From NCBI GenBank assembly GCA_945947915.1, contig CAMEZQ010000003.1, positions 1-64,000 of the forward strand: 64,000 nucleotides of DNA, read 5' to 3'. Source of the DNA: an uncultured Clostridia bacterium. GTDB lineage: Bacteria; Bacillota; Clostridia; Oscillospirales; Butyricicoccaceae. The translations under genes and the position numbers were made by a program. The notes under the pieces are model-generated. The model was not told the origin of the DNA, searched no databases, and saw nothing but the letters and a program-made list of their open reading frames with translations. Shown piece after piece: positions 42,635 to 52,868 of this stretch (position 1 is the stretch's first letter; the number at the start of each line of letters is the position of its first letter).

Positions 42635-44743
42635 TCATTCGTTGAACAGCAGGTCGGTGTAGGTGGGCAGCGGCCAGTATTCGTCGCCCAGCAGGGTCTC
42701 CAGTTTGTCGGAGGTTTCGCGCAGGGCGTTCATGGCCGGCAGGATCTTGTCGCGGTAAAAGACCGAGCGGGCCTTGACACTGTCGAAGGTTTCGGTGTGG
42801 GCCTTTTCCACCAGCTTTTCCAGCTTGGACAGGTTGGCCTTGAACTGGGCGCCGGCTGCCGTGACGTCTTTGAGGATGCCCGATTCCACCGAAACGTCCA
42901 AAGCCAGGCCGGTCTGGTGCAGGCTGTTGAAGGAATCGGCGACGAAACGGGTGTATTTGACGATGGCCGGCAGGATCTGGCGCTTGGCCATTTCGATCAT
43001 GGTCAGAGCCTCGATGTTGACCGTGCTGACGTAATTGTCGTGGTAGATGCCGTATCTGGCCTCCAGCTCCCGGCGGCTGAGGACGCCGAAGCGCTCGAAG
43101 AGGTCGACGGTCTTGGGGGTGATGGCGGCGTCAAAGGCGTCCACCGAATTGTCGATGTTGGGCAGGCCGCGGCGGGCGGCTTCCTCGATCCATTCGCGGC
43201 TGTAGTTGTTGCCGTTGAAGATGACCCGCTTGTGGTCGCGCATGATATCGCGGATGATATCGCGGACCTCGGCGTTGATGTCCCCGCACTTTTCCAGCCG
43301 GTCGGCGATGCGGCTGAGGATATCGGTCATGATGAGGTTGGTCACCGTGTTGCAGTCGGCGATGCTCATGGAAGAGCCCAGCATGCGGAACTCAAACTTG
43401 TTGCCGGTGTAGGCCATGGGGGAGGTGCGGTTGCGGTCGGAAACGTCCTGGGGCAGCACGGGCATGGAGCTGACGCCGATCTGCAGGCTGCCGCCCTGGC
43501 GGAAGGTGGATTCGCCGCCGGTCTCGATCTCCTGCAGGATATCGGTCAGCAGGTCGCCCAGAAAGACCGAAACGATGCAGGGGGGCGCTTCGTGGCCGCC
43601 CAGACGGTGGTCGTTGCCGGGGCTGGCGATGGTCATGCGCAGCAGGTCGGCGTATTCGTCCACGGCCCAGATGAAGGCGCTGAGGAAGAGCAGGAACTGG
43701 GCGTTGTTCTCGGGGGTCTTGCCCTGCTTGAGCAGGTTGCGGGTGCCGTCGGCGTTGATGGACCAGTTGTTGTGCTTGCCCGAGCCGTTGACGCCGGCAA
43801 AGGGCTTTTCATGGAGCAGGCAGACCAGATTGTTGCGCAGGGCCACCTTCTTGAGGGTCTCCATGATGAGCTGGTTATTGTCGGTGGCGATGTTGACTGT
43901 GTTGAACACCGGAGCCAGCTCGTGCTGGGCCGGAGCCACTTCGTTGTGTTCGGTCTTGGAGGGGACGCCCAGCGACCAGAGCTCCTCGTCGACCTCGCGC
44001 ATGTATTTGGCGACGTTTTCCTTGATGGATCCGTAATAGTGGTCATACAGCTCCTGGCCCTTGGCCGGCTTGGCGCCGAAGAGGGTGCGGCCGCACAGCA
44101 TCAGGTCGTGGCGCTTCTGATACAGCTCCTTGGAGACCAGGAAGTATTCCTGCTCGGCGCCGGTCATGGCCACCACCCGGCGGGTGTCCTGGTCGCCGAA
44201 GCAGCGCAGCACGCGCACCGACTGGGCCGACAGGGCCTCCATCGAGCGCAGCAGGGGGGTCTTCTTGTCCAGGATATCGCCGTTGAAGGAGCAGAAGCAG
44301 GTGGGCACGCAGAGGGTGCCGTCCTTGACAAAGGCGGGGGAGGTGCAGTCCCAGGCCGTATAGCCGCGGGCCTCGAAGGTGGCGCGCATGCCGCCGGATG
44401 GGAAAGAGGAGGCATCGGCCTCACCGCGCACCAGCTCCTTGCCCGAGAAGGACATGATGATGGTGCCGTCGCCCTGGGGATTGATGAAGGAATCGTGCTT
44501 TTCGGCCGTGTAGCCGGTCATGGGCTGGAACCAATGGGTGAAGTGGGTGGCGCCCTTGTCCAGGGCCCAGCGCTTCATGCCGTTGGCCACCGCGTCGGCA
44601 ATGGCGGGGTCGAGGGTGCGGCCGTCGTTGATGGTCTTGCGCAGCTGCTTGTAGGTATCGCCGGGCAGGTATTTGCGCATGGCCGTGTCGTCAAAAACAT
44701 TGGAGGAATAGCGTTCGATGAGAGAATCGCCGCGTTCGGTCAC
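42635..44743 (-). CDS. glnN: Glutamine synthetase type III
   Basis: A 702-residue type III glutamine synthetase making glutamine from glutamate, ammonia and ATP. Signature segments include THWFQPMTG near the N-terminus, GAEQEYFL, NEVAPAQHELAP and HEKPFAGVNGSGKHNNWS with the catalytic residues, and GNDHRLGGHEAPP. The GTG at 44743 is preferred because AAAGGG lies about 8 bases upstream; an in-frame ATG at 44764 would add seven residues but has no ribosome binding site. It would re-assimilate ammonia, including that freed by glycine reductase. It is monocistronic with its own promoter. Confidence 0.95.
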   Translation of the reverse strand: MTERGDSLIERYSSNVFDDTAMRKYLPGDTYKQLRKTINDGRTLDPAIADAVANGMKRWALDKGATHFTHWFQPMTGYTAEKHDSFINPQGDGTIIMSFSGKELVRGEADASSFPSGGMRATFEARGYTAWDCTSPAFVKDGTLCVPTCFCSFNGDILDKKTPLLRSMEALSAQSVRVLRCFGDQDTRRVVAMTGAEQEYFLVSKELYQKRHDLMLCGRTLFGAKPAKGQELYDHYYGSIKENVAKYMREVDEELWSLGVPSKTEHNEVAPAQHELAPVFNTVNIATDNNQLIMETLKKVALRNNLVCLLHEKPFAGVNGSGKHNNWSINADGTRNLLKQGKTPENNAQFLLFLSAFIWAVDEYADLLRMTIASPGNDHRLGGHEAPPCIVSVFLGDLLTDILQEIETGGESTFRQGGSLQIGVSSMPVLPQDVSDRNRTSPMAYTGNKFEFRMLGSSMSIADCNTVTNLIMTDILSRIADRLEKCGDINAEVRDIIRDIMRDHKRVIFNGNNYSREWIEEAARRGLPNIDNSVDAFDAAITPKTVDLFERFGVLSRRELEARYGIYHDNYVSTVNIEALTMIEMAKRQILPAIVKYTRFVADSFNSLHQTGLALDVSVESGILKDVTAAGAQFKANLSKLEKLVEKAHTETFDSVKARSVFYRDKILPAMNALRETSDKLETLLGDEYWPLPTYTDLLFNE

Positions 44744-44796
44744 TGAGATCACCCTTTCTTTCATATTGAGGAAAACGCATTGAAAAAACTGATATA

Positions 44797-44825
44797 AGCA
44801 TAGCCCTTTGCCTTGGTAAAGTCAA
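44797..44825 (-). promoter_or_regulatory. Promoter of glnN
   Basis: TTGACT (44825-44820) and TATGCT (44802-44797) on the minus strand with a 17-base spacer. Confidence 0.7.
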
Positions 44826-45065
44826 TAAAAAACAGAAAAAGACTTTGAAATTATTTTTGATATCAGAATTTTTGCTTGAAAAGCAAAATATTTTATATTT
44901 TTTCAAAAAATGATTTGAAAAGATGCAAAACTGACGGAAACATGTGTAAATTCTGGATAGGACGGCCGTTGGCACCCGGCCTTTGAAAACCGAAAGATCA
45001 CTTCCATAAAAATACATAAAAAACCATTTAATTCTATTTTATTGCAGAAAAATCCAGAAATTCGC
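44826..45065. other. AT-rich intergenic region between glnN and pyrG
   Basis: About 240 AT-rich bases, in sharp contrast with the GC-rich genes on both sides. There are poly-A/T tracts and a TTTTGCTTGAAAAGCAAAA inverted repeat near 44872, with no ORF or recognised element. Confidence 0.5.
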
Positions 45066-45094
45066 TTGACTTTGACGATAGATTGGTGTACTTT
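45066..45094 (+). promoter_or_regulatory. Promoter of pyrG
   Basis: TTGACT (45066-45071) and TACTTT (45089-45094) with a 17-base spacer. It gives a leader of about 105 bases. No terminator hairpin of the B. subtilis pyrG attenuator type is clear. Confidence 0.6.
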
Positions 45095-45205
45095 GGAACA
45101 GTATTTTTTCTTTTGGCCGCAGGGGAAAACCGGCCGGCGGGGCCGGCATCCATCTGTGTTCGGAATTGGTCAAATCATAAATTCGTAAAAAGGAAGTGTT
45201 ATGCT

Positions 45206-46798
<1,593 letters not shown>

Positions 46799-46827
46799 CG
46801 GGCCGCGCCCCTGCGCCGTCCGTTCCA

Positions 46828-46858
46828 GCCCTCCCCGAAGCCGGGGAGGGCTTTTTTC
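46828..46858 (+). terminator. Terminator of pyrG
   Basis: GCCCTCCCCG and CGGGGAGGGC form a 10-bp stem followed by TTTTTT. Confidence 0.92.
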
Positions 46859-46872
46859 GACACGGTTTTTCT

Positions 46873-46900
46873 TTGCAAACAGGGCAAAATCGTGTATGAT
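46873..46900 (+). promoter_or_regulatory. Promoter of the first leucine-rich repeat gene
   Basis: TTGCAA (46873-46878) and TATGAT (46895-46900) with a 16-base spacer and a TG just before the -10 box. Confidence 0.65.
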
Positions 46901-46939
46901 AGAAGGCGAGAGAATTCAGTAGTTCCCAAGGAGGATCCC

Positions 46940-48139
46940 ATGACAGAACAGAATGTTTCCTATACCTACGAGCTGAACGGCGACAAGAGCGTGCGTATCA
47001 CCGGTTATACGGGCGACGCCGTGCTGCTGACCGTGCCGGCCGAGCTGGACGGCCGCAAGGTGGCCGACATCGGCATGTTTGCCTTTCACGGCTGTGCCAA
47101 CCTGCGGCACGTGGTCCTGTCGGAAGGCATCGTCACCGTTTACGTCAACGCCTTTTACGACTGCCCGGCGCTGGAGAGCGTCCGGCTGCCCGATACCATT
47201 GAGAACAGCGTCAACAACAGCGTGCGCGCCTGCCCCAACTTCCAGGGCTTTCAGGTGAGCGAGACCAATACGCAGTTCCATTCCCGCGGCGGCGTGCTGT
47301 TCAATACCGAGCTGGGCCAGCTGTGCGATTATCCGGCCGGCCTGGAGGACGCCGAATACCGGGTGCCCGACGGCACCAGCCAGATCGCCCTGGGCGCCTT
47401 TGCCGAGCATCCCCATCTGCGCAAAGTGATCCTGCCCGAGGGGCTGACCCGCATCGGCGACGCCGCCTTCCGCGACTGTGCCTCCCTGCAGGAAGTGGTT
47501 TTGCCCTCGACGCTGGAGCAGCTGGGAGCCCAGGCCTTTGCCGGCTGCGGCGCGCTGGAGCGCCTGCAGCTGCCCGCCGCCCTGGGGGAGATCGGGCAGA
47601 ATGCCCTGAGCAGCTGCTGGAGCCTGGGCGAGATCGGCCCCGAGGGGCAGGGCGCCGGCTTTGCCGTGCGCGACGGCGTTTTGTACGACCGGGAGATGAC
47701 CACCCTGCTGCGCTTCCCGGTGGATGGCCGGGTGGGCTTTGCCGTGCCGGAGGGTGTGACGCGCATCGCCGCCGGCGCCTTTTCCGGCTGCGGCGACCTG
47801 GCGGAGATCCGCCTGCCCAAAAGCCTGCGGGTCATTGAAGGCAGCGCCTTTTCCCACTGCAGCATGCTGGACGGCATCGTTATCCCCGAGGGGGTGGAGG
47901 CCGTGGCGCCGGCCGCCTTTCTGGGCTGCACCAATCTGGCCCGGGTCACTGTGCCCGACAGCCTGCGGCAGGTGGGCAGCCGCGCCTTCTGGTATTGCTT
48001 CTCGCTGACCGCCCTGGAAGTGCCGGCGGCGGCGGAGGTCGCCCCCGACGCCTTCGGCGGCGACGAGGATGTGCTGCGGGAGATCGGCCTGGATTGTGTC
48101 ACCGAGCTGCGCCGCAGATCACGAAAACAGACGGTTTAA
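46940..48139 (+). CDS. BspA-type leucine-rich repeat protein 1
   Basis: A 399-residue protein made largely of LRR_5 (BspA/TpLRR) units of about 23 residues, such as IGDAAFRDCASLQEVVLPSTLEQLG and IAAGAFSGCGDLAEIRLPKSLRVIE. There is no signal peptide, membrane segment or LPXTG signal, so it is probably cytoplasmic or exported by a route not visible here. BspA-type repeats mediate protein-protein binding. AAGGAGG precedes the ATG. A hairpin terminator separates it from a related gene. Confidence 0.85.
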   Translation: MTEQNVSYTYELNGDKSVRITGYTGDAVLLTVPAELDGRKVADIGMFAFHGCANLRHVVLSEGIVTVYVNAFYDCPALESVRLPDTIENSVNNSVRACPNFQGFQVSETNTQFHSRGGVLFNTELGQLCDYPAGLEDAEYRVPDGTSQIALGAFAEHPHLRKVILPEGLTRIGDAAFRDCASLQEVVLPSTLEQLGAQAFAGCGALERLQLPAALGEIGQNALSSCWSLGEIGPEGQGAGFAVRDGVLYDREMTTLLRFPVDGRVGFAVPEGVTRIAAGAFSGCGDLAEIRLPKSLRVIEGSAFSHCSMLDGIVIPEGVEAVAPAAFLGCTNLARVTVPDSLRQVGSRAFWYCFSLTALEVPAAAEVAPDAFGGDEDVLREIGLDCVTELRRRSRKQTV

Positions 48140-48143
48140 CGGC

Positions 48144-48182
48144 AGAGCCGCCGCGAAGGCTTTCGCGGCGGCTCTTTTATTT
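48144..48182 (+). terminator. Terminator between the two leucine-rich repeat genes
   Basis: AGAGCCGCCGCGAA and TTCGCGGCGGCTCT form a perfect 14-bp stem followed by TTTATTTCC. Confidence 0.85.
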
Positions 48183-48221
48183 CCTGTCCGGAACAGAAAA
48201 AAGAAAGGGAGGCAGAAGACC

Positions 48222-49418
48222 GTGCCAGAAAGCAATATGCCCCTGAGAAATATTCCTCTTCACCCAAATAACAGCGCCCGGCAGACCAGCGCCGACGGAT
48301 TCGTTTACACCCTGCGGCCGGACGGCGCCGCCTGCGTGCTGAGCTACAGAGGCGGCGCCAGATCGGTGGTTTATCCCACCGCTGTCGATGGGCATCCCGT
48401 CAGCCATGTGTCCATGGCGGCCTTTTCCATGACCGGTATCGAGGAGCTGATCATCCCGGAGGGCGTCGAGGAGATCGCGCCCATCCTGATGGCCTATGAG
48501 CTGCGCCGCATCGTGCTGCCCGACGATCTGGAGCCCGGCCGGGCGCCCATGATCTTTCGCTGCCGCAGGCTGGAAGAGATCCGGGCGCGGGCATCCAGCC
48601 TGCATTACGCCACCGTGGGCGGCGTGCTGTTCAGCAGGGACGGCACCGTGCTCTACTGCGTGCCGCAGGGACTGAAGCTGACGGAATATACTGTGCCGGC
48701 GGGGGTGTGCGAGATCGCCGGATCGGCTTTTGGCGGCTGCGCTTCCCTGCGTCAGATACAGCTGCCCGCCGGCCTGCGCTGCATCGGCGATGGGGCTTTT
48801 CAGGACTGTGCCGATCTGCTTTCGGCCGATCTGCCCGACAGCCTGGAGCATATCGGCGCGTGCGTCTGGAGCGGCTGCGGAAAGCTGGAACACCTCCACA
48901 TCCCGGCCGCTGTCCGCACCATCGGCGCTGATGCTTTCCCGCAGGCGGACGCCGTGCCGGAGATCACCGTCGATCCGGAAAACCGGCATTTTATCATGCG
49001 GGAAGGCATGCTGCTCGACCGGGAGCTGACGCGCCTGCTGCGCTGCGCCAGGCAGGACCGCACGGAAGTACAGGTGCCCGAGGGCGTCGAGGAGATCGAT
49101 CCCCACGCCTTTTCCGGCTGCCTTTCTCTGCGCCGGATCACGCTGCCTGACAGCCTGAAAAGGATCGGGGAAGGCGCTTTTGCGGGCTGTACGGCGCTGG
49201 AATCGGCAGAGATCCCGGCGGGCGTGCAGGAGATCCCCGCGGATGCCTTCGCGCGCTGTGTTTCCCTGCGGGAGGTGCGGCTGCCAGCGTCGGTGAAGCG
49301 TTTGCAGCCGTTTTCTTTCTGGGGCTGCCGCTCGCTGCGGCGCGTCGACGTGCCGGAAGACGCCGATATTGATGACGATGCCTTTGACAACAGGGAGATC
49401 GAGATCCTGCGGATATAG
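48222..49418 (+). CDS. BspA-type leucine-rich repeat protein 2
   Basis: A 398-residue paralogue of the preceding gene product, with the same LRR_5 units (for example IGDGAFQDCADLLSADLPDSLEHIG and IDPHAFSGCLSLRRITLPDSLKRIG) and a matching central segment of the type MREGMLLDRELTRLLR. Like its neighbour it lacks a signal peptide and wall anchor. The start is GTG at 48222, nine bases after GGGAGG; an ATG at 48237 is the alternative. The two genes look like a tandem duplication. Confidence 0.83.
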   Translation: MPESNMPLRNIPLHPNNSARQTSADGFVYTLRPDGAACVLSYRGGARSVVYPTAVDGHPVSHVSMAAFSMTGIEELIIPEGVEEIAPILMAYELRRIVLPDDLEPGRAPMIFRCRRLEEIRARASSLHYATVGGVLFSRDGTVLYCVPQGLKLTEYTVPAGVCEIAGSAFGGCASLRQIQLPAGLRCIGDGAFQDCADLLSADLPDSLEHIGACVWSGCGKLEHLHIPAAVRTIGADAFPQADAVPEITVDPENRHFIMREGMLLDRELTRLLRCARQDRTEVQVPEGVEEIDPHAFSGCLSLRRITLPDSLKRIGEGAFAGCTALESAEIPAGVQEIPADAFARCVSLREVRLPASVKRLQPFSFWGCRSLRRVDVPEDADIDDDAFDNREIEILRI

Positions 49419-49434
49419 AGAAAACAGGCCAGAA

Positions 49435-49475
49435 CCGCCGAAGCGGAAGATCCCGCGACGGCGTTTTTTTATTTT
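49435..49475 (+). terminator. Terminator of leucine-rich repeat gene 2
   Basis: A nested stem (CGCCG/CGGCG outside, GCGG/CCGC inside) is followed by TTTTTTTATTTTT. Confidence 0.7.
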
Positions 49476-49688
49476 TGACAGGAAGTTTATTTTTGAGAGA
49501 AAATTTTCCTGTTCATTCTATGGATACAAAAAATGCACAAAAAACAGGGAATTTCTACGAAAGTTTCGTTTATTTGCCTTTATACAAACCTATTGGGTTA
49601 GTGCATATTTAGAATAGTAAAGCGCCGGCATTTTTCGGCGGAAGACCACCGGATCCCGCCGGGATCCGCTGCAATATGGAGGATGTAT

Positions 49689-50828
49689 ATGAAGATCGGA
49701 TTGTTGGGTTTCGGCGTAGTCGGCGAGGGCGTCTGGCGGCTGATGGAAGCCCGGGGGGACATGGAGGTCGTCCGTGTGCTCTGCCGCCGCGACCGGACGC
49801 TGCCGGGCACGCAGGTGACCCATGATTTTGAAGATATCCTGCGGGATGACGCCATCGACACCGTTGTGGAAGTGATGGGGGGCCTGGAGCCGGCCTGGGA
49901 CTATGTCCGCCGGGCCGCCGCGGCCGGCAAGCATATCGTCACGGCCAACAAGGCGCTGGCGGCGGCGCACTACGACGAGCTGCTGGAGCTGACGGAAAAA
50001 CACGGCGTCCGGCTGCGCTGCACGGCTGCCGTGGGCGGCGGCATCGGCTGGCTGCCGGCGCTGGAGCGCGCCCGCCGCTGCGATACCGTGACCCGGGTGG
50101 GCGGCATTATGAACGGCACCTGCAACTATATTCTGGATTCCATGACCCGGCTGGGGGTGGATTACGGCGAAGCGCTGCGGCAGGCCCAGGCGCTGGGCTA
50201 TGCCGAAGCCGATCCCTCGGCCGACGTGGACGGGACAGACACGTGGAACAAGCTGATCCTGTCAGCCAACATAGCCTTCGGCGTCAGCCTGGATACCGCC
50301 GCCGTGCCGGCGGCCGGCATCCGACAGATCACGGCCGGCGACGTGCAGGCCTTCGCACAGCACGGGCTGGTCTGCCGGCTGGTGGGGGAGGCGGCCCGGC
50401 AGGACGGCGCCTTCCGAGCCTGGGTCCAGCCGGCGCTTTTCCCTGCCGGCGCGCCCGAGGCCGCCGTTTCGGACAATGATAACCTGATCACTTTTGAAGG
50501 CGGCACCGTCGGCCGGCAGAGTTTTCTGGGACAGGGAGCAGGCCGCTGGCCCACGGCGTATAATGTGGTGCAGGACTGTGCCGACCTGCTGGAGGGACGC
50601 GGCTTCTACTGCCGCCGCGGACCTGCCGTTCCAGTGGATAACAGCGTCTGCCTGCGGTATTATGTGCGGGGCGGCGGGGACGAATGGCAGAACGCCGGTC
50701 AGACGGCCCAGTGGGGGCAGGCCGTGGTCACCGGGCCTGTGCCGGCCGCCGTCATGCATGCCTGGCTCCGTTCCCATCCGCAGGCTTTTGCCGCCGCGCT
50801 GCCTCCGGATGCCGGCGAAGGAATATGA
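49689..50828 (+). CDS. hom: Homoserine dehydrogenase
   Basis: A 379-residue enzyme reducing aspartate semialdehyde to homoserine with NAD(P)H for threonine and methionine synthesis. The Rossmann GFGVVGEG is at residues 7-14, TANKALAA and GGGIGWLPALE follow, and the substrate segment GIMNGTCNYILDSM and GYAEADPSADVDGTD are conserved. There is no clear C-terminal ACT domain of the usual length. The ATG at 49689 is placed 6 bases after TGGAGG; an ATG at 49683 abuts the ribosome binding site. It starts a hom-lysC-asd cluster. Confidence 0.94.
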   Translation: MKIGLLGFGVVGEGVWRLMEARGDMEVVRVLCRRDRTLPGTQVTHDFEDILRDDAIDTVVEVMGGLEPAWDYVRRAAAAGKHIVTANKALAAAHYDELLELTEKHGVRLRCTAAVGGGIGWLPALERARRCDTVTRVGGIMNGTCNYILDSMTRLGVDYGEALRQAQALGYAEADPSADVDGTDTWNKLILSANIAFGVSLDTAAVPAAGIRQITAGDVQAFAQHGLVCRLVGEAARQDGAFRAWVQPALFPAGAPEAAVSDNDNLITFEGGTVGRQSFLGQGAGRWPTAYNVVQDCADLLEGRGFYCRRGPAVPVDNSVCLRYYVRGGGDEWQNAGQTAQWGQAVVTGPVPAAVMHAWLRSHPQAFAAALPPDAGEGI

Positions 50829-50850
50829 ATCGGAAGAGAGGATACTGCAT

Positions 50851-51638
50851 ATGCTCAAAGTGACGAAATTCGGCGGGACCTCCATGGCTGACGCCGGACA
50901 GTACCGCAAGGTTCGGGAGATCATCCAATCGGACTCCAGCCGCCGGGTGGTGGTGGTTTCGGCCGCCGGCAAGCGCGACCGGAACGACCACAAGATCACC
51001 GATCTTTTATATCTTTGCCACGCCCATACGCTGTATGGTGTAGAGTGCGACCGTATTTTTGAAATGATCACCTCCCGGTATCTGCAGATCCGGAATGATC
51101 TGGGCATCCAGTTGGATCTGGAGGCCGAATTCGCCGCCCTGAAGCAGCGCATTGACACCAAAACGCCGACCCCGACCGCTTTATCACCGGTATCACCGGC
51201 AAAAAGGATTTCAGCATCATTTCCATGAGCAAATGGGGCATGAGCAACCAGGTGGGCGTGCTGCGCAAGATGCTCTCGGTGCTGGAGCGCCACGGCATCT
51301 CCATCAATTACGCGCCAAACGGCATTGATAATGTTTCGGTCGTCATGCCGTCGGAGGCGCTGGCCCCCCATCTTTACACCGTGCTGGCCGAGATCCAGAA
51401 CGAGGTGGGCCCCGATTCCCTCGACGTGCACGACCAGATCGCCGTGGTAGCCGCCGTTGGCCGGAAGATGGCTTTCCGCCCCGGCGTTTCCGGCAAGATC
51501 TTCGCGGCGCTGGGAGAAGCCGGCATCAATATCCGTATGATCAACCAGGGTCCCGATGAGCTGAACATCATTTTCGGCGTGGCCAACCGGGATTTCGCCG
51601 ACGCCATCCGGGTCCTGTACAACAGCTTCGTCAAATGA
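50851..51638 (+). pseudogene. Aspartate kinase with internal deletion and frameshift
   Basis: The N-terminal ~103 residues (start MLKVTKFGGTSMADAGQYRK, ATG 50851) and the C-terminal ~157 residues (ITGKKDFSIISMSKWGMSNQ through the ACT domains to the stop at 51638) of one aspartate kinase are present in different frames. The join is near 51150-51170. Aspartate kinase normally has about 440 residues, so about 180 residues of the central catalytic region are missing as well as the frame being shifted. It lies between hom and asd, where a functional lysC would be expected. An assembly error is a possible alternative. Confidence 0.85.
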
Positions 51639-51691
51639 TCGGCAATCCGCCGCGGCGCATCCGCTGCCGGTTTGCCTGTTTGGAGGTACTT

Positions 51692-52693
51692 ATGAAAACT
51701 TATACTGTCGCAGTTCTGGGCGCCACCGGCGCCGTGGGACGGGAAATGATCGGGATCCTGGCCGAGCGCCGGTTTCCCGTGGGAAAGCTGGTGCCGCTGG
51801 CCAGCGCCCGCAGCGCCGGGCAGACCCTGCGCTTCGGCGATGAGGAGGTGACCGTGCGGGAAGCCTGCAGCAAGGCGTTCCGCGGCGTCGATATCGTGCT
51901 GGGGGCGGCGGAAAACGACGTTGCCCGGCGGTTCGCCCCGGATATCCGCGCGGCGGGCGCCGTCTTCGTGGATAATTCTTCGGCTTTCCGGCTGGATCCC
52001 GACGTGCCGCTGGTGGTGCCCGAGATCAACCCCGGCGACGTGCTGGGCCATCACGGCATCATCTCCAACCCCAACTGCTCCACCATCATCACGGCCGTGG
52101 CGGTCAATCCCCTCAACGCCATTTCCCCCATTCTCGCCATGACGGCCTCCACCTATCAGGCCGTGTCGGGCGCCGGCGCCGGCGGGCCCATCGAGCTGGA
52201 AGCCCAGACGGCGGCGCTGAGCCGCGGCGAGCCCTGCCGGCCTTCGGTCTTTCCCTATCAGATCGCCTGCAACCTCATCCCCCAGATCGGCAGTGCCCAA
52301 AAGGACGGCTATACCAGCGAGGAGATGAAGCTGCAGAACGAGGGCCGCAAGATCATGCACCTGCCCGAAATGAAGGTGAGCTGCACCTGCGTGCGGGTCC
52401 CGGTGGTGCGCAGCCATTCCATTTCGGTCAGCCTGCATTTCGCCTCGCCGGTGACGGTGGAGGCGGCCCGCCGGGCCATTGCCGCCGCGCCGGGCTGCCG
52501 CCTGGTGGACGATCTGGAAGCCGGGCAGTATCCCATGCCGCTGTATACCTCCGGCCAGGATACCGTGTTCGTCGGCCGCATCCGTCCCGACCTGACCGAT
52601 CCCAACGGCCTGTGCCTGTGGTGCTGCGGCGACCAGGTGCGCAAGGGCGCCGCCACCAACGCCGTGCAGATCGCCGAGCTGCTCATCGGCTGA
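51692..52693 (+). CDS. asd: Aspartate-semialdehyde dehydrogenase
   Basis: A 333-residue enzyme reducing aspartyl phosphate to aspartate semialdehyde with NADPH. The cofactor loop LGATGAVGREM is near the N-terminus, the catalytic Cys is in SNPNCSTIITAVA, and the His is in VPVVRSHSISVSL. TGGAGG precedes the ATG at 51692. Its product feeds homoserine dehydrogenase, encoded two genes upstream, and the lysine branch. Confidence 0.96.
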   Translation: MKTYTVAVLGATGAVGREMIGILAERRFPVGKLVPLASARSAGQTLRFGDEEVTVREACSKAFRGVDIVLGAAENDVARRFAPDIRAAGAVFVDNSSAFRLDPDVPLVVPEINPGDVLGHHGIISNPNCSTIITAVAVNPLNAISPILAMTASTYQAVSGAGAGGPIELEAQTAALSRGEPCRPSVFPYQIACNLIPQIGSAQKDGYTSEEMKLQNEGRKIMHLPEMKVSCTCVRVPVVRSHSISVSLHFASPVTVEAARRAIAAAPGCRLVDDLEAGQYPMPLYTSGQDTVFVGRIRPDLTDPNGLCLWCCGDQVRKGAATNAVQIAELLIG

Positions 52694-52737
52694 GGGGCCG
52701 TATATATACAGACTGTTTTTTTACGCTGCCGCACCGC

Positions 52738-52769
52738 GGCCGGGCGCGAACGCGCCCGGCCGTATTTTT
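52738..52769 (+). terminator. Terminator of the hom-asd cluster
   Basis: GGCCGGGCGCG and CGCGCCCGGCC form an 11-bp stem followed by GTATTTTT. Confidence 0.85.
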
Positions 52770-52787
52770 CTGCCTGCCGGCGGACGC

Positions 52788-52816
52788 TTGCGCTTTGGGG
52801 CAAAGGGGGATATAAT
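52788..52816 (+). promoter_or_regulatory. Promoter of the MATE exporter gene
   Basis: TTGCGC (52788-52793) and TATAAT (52811-52816) with a 17-base spacer, 52 bases before the start codon. Confidence 0.65.
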
Positions 52817-52868
52817 AATAAAACATGCGTATGTCTGCGCAAATTTCACAAAAGGAGAAAAGCAGTCT

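Noticed and set aside
45101-45205. pyrG reiterative-transcription attenuator
   Set aside because: There is no GGGC start run at the predicted initiation site and no clear terminator hairpin in the leader.
49585-49680. T-box or methionine/lysine riboswitch before hom
   Set aside because: The leader is short and lacks the T-box consensus and known lysine or SAM aptamer blocks.
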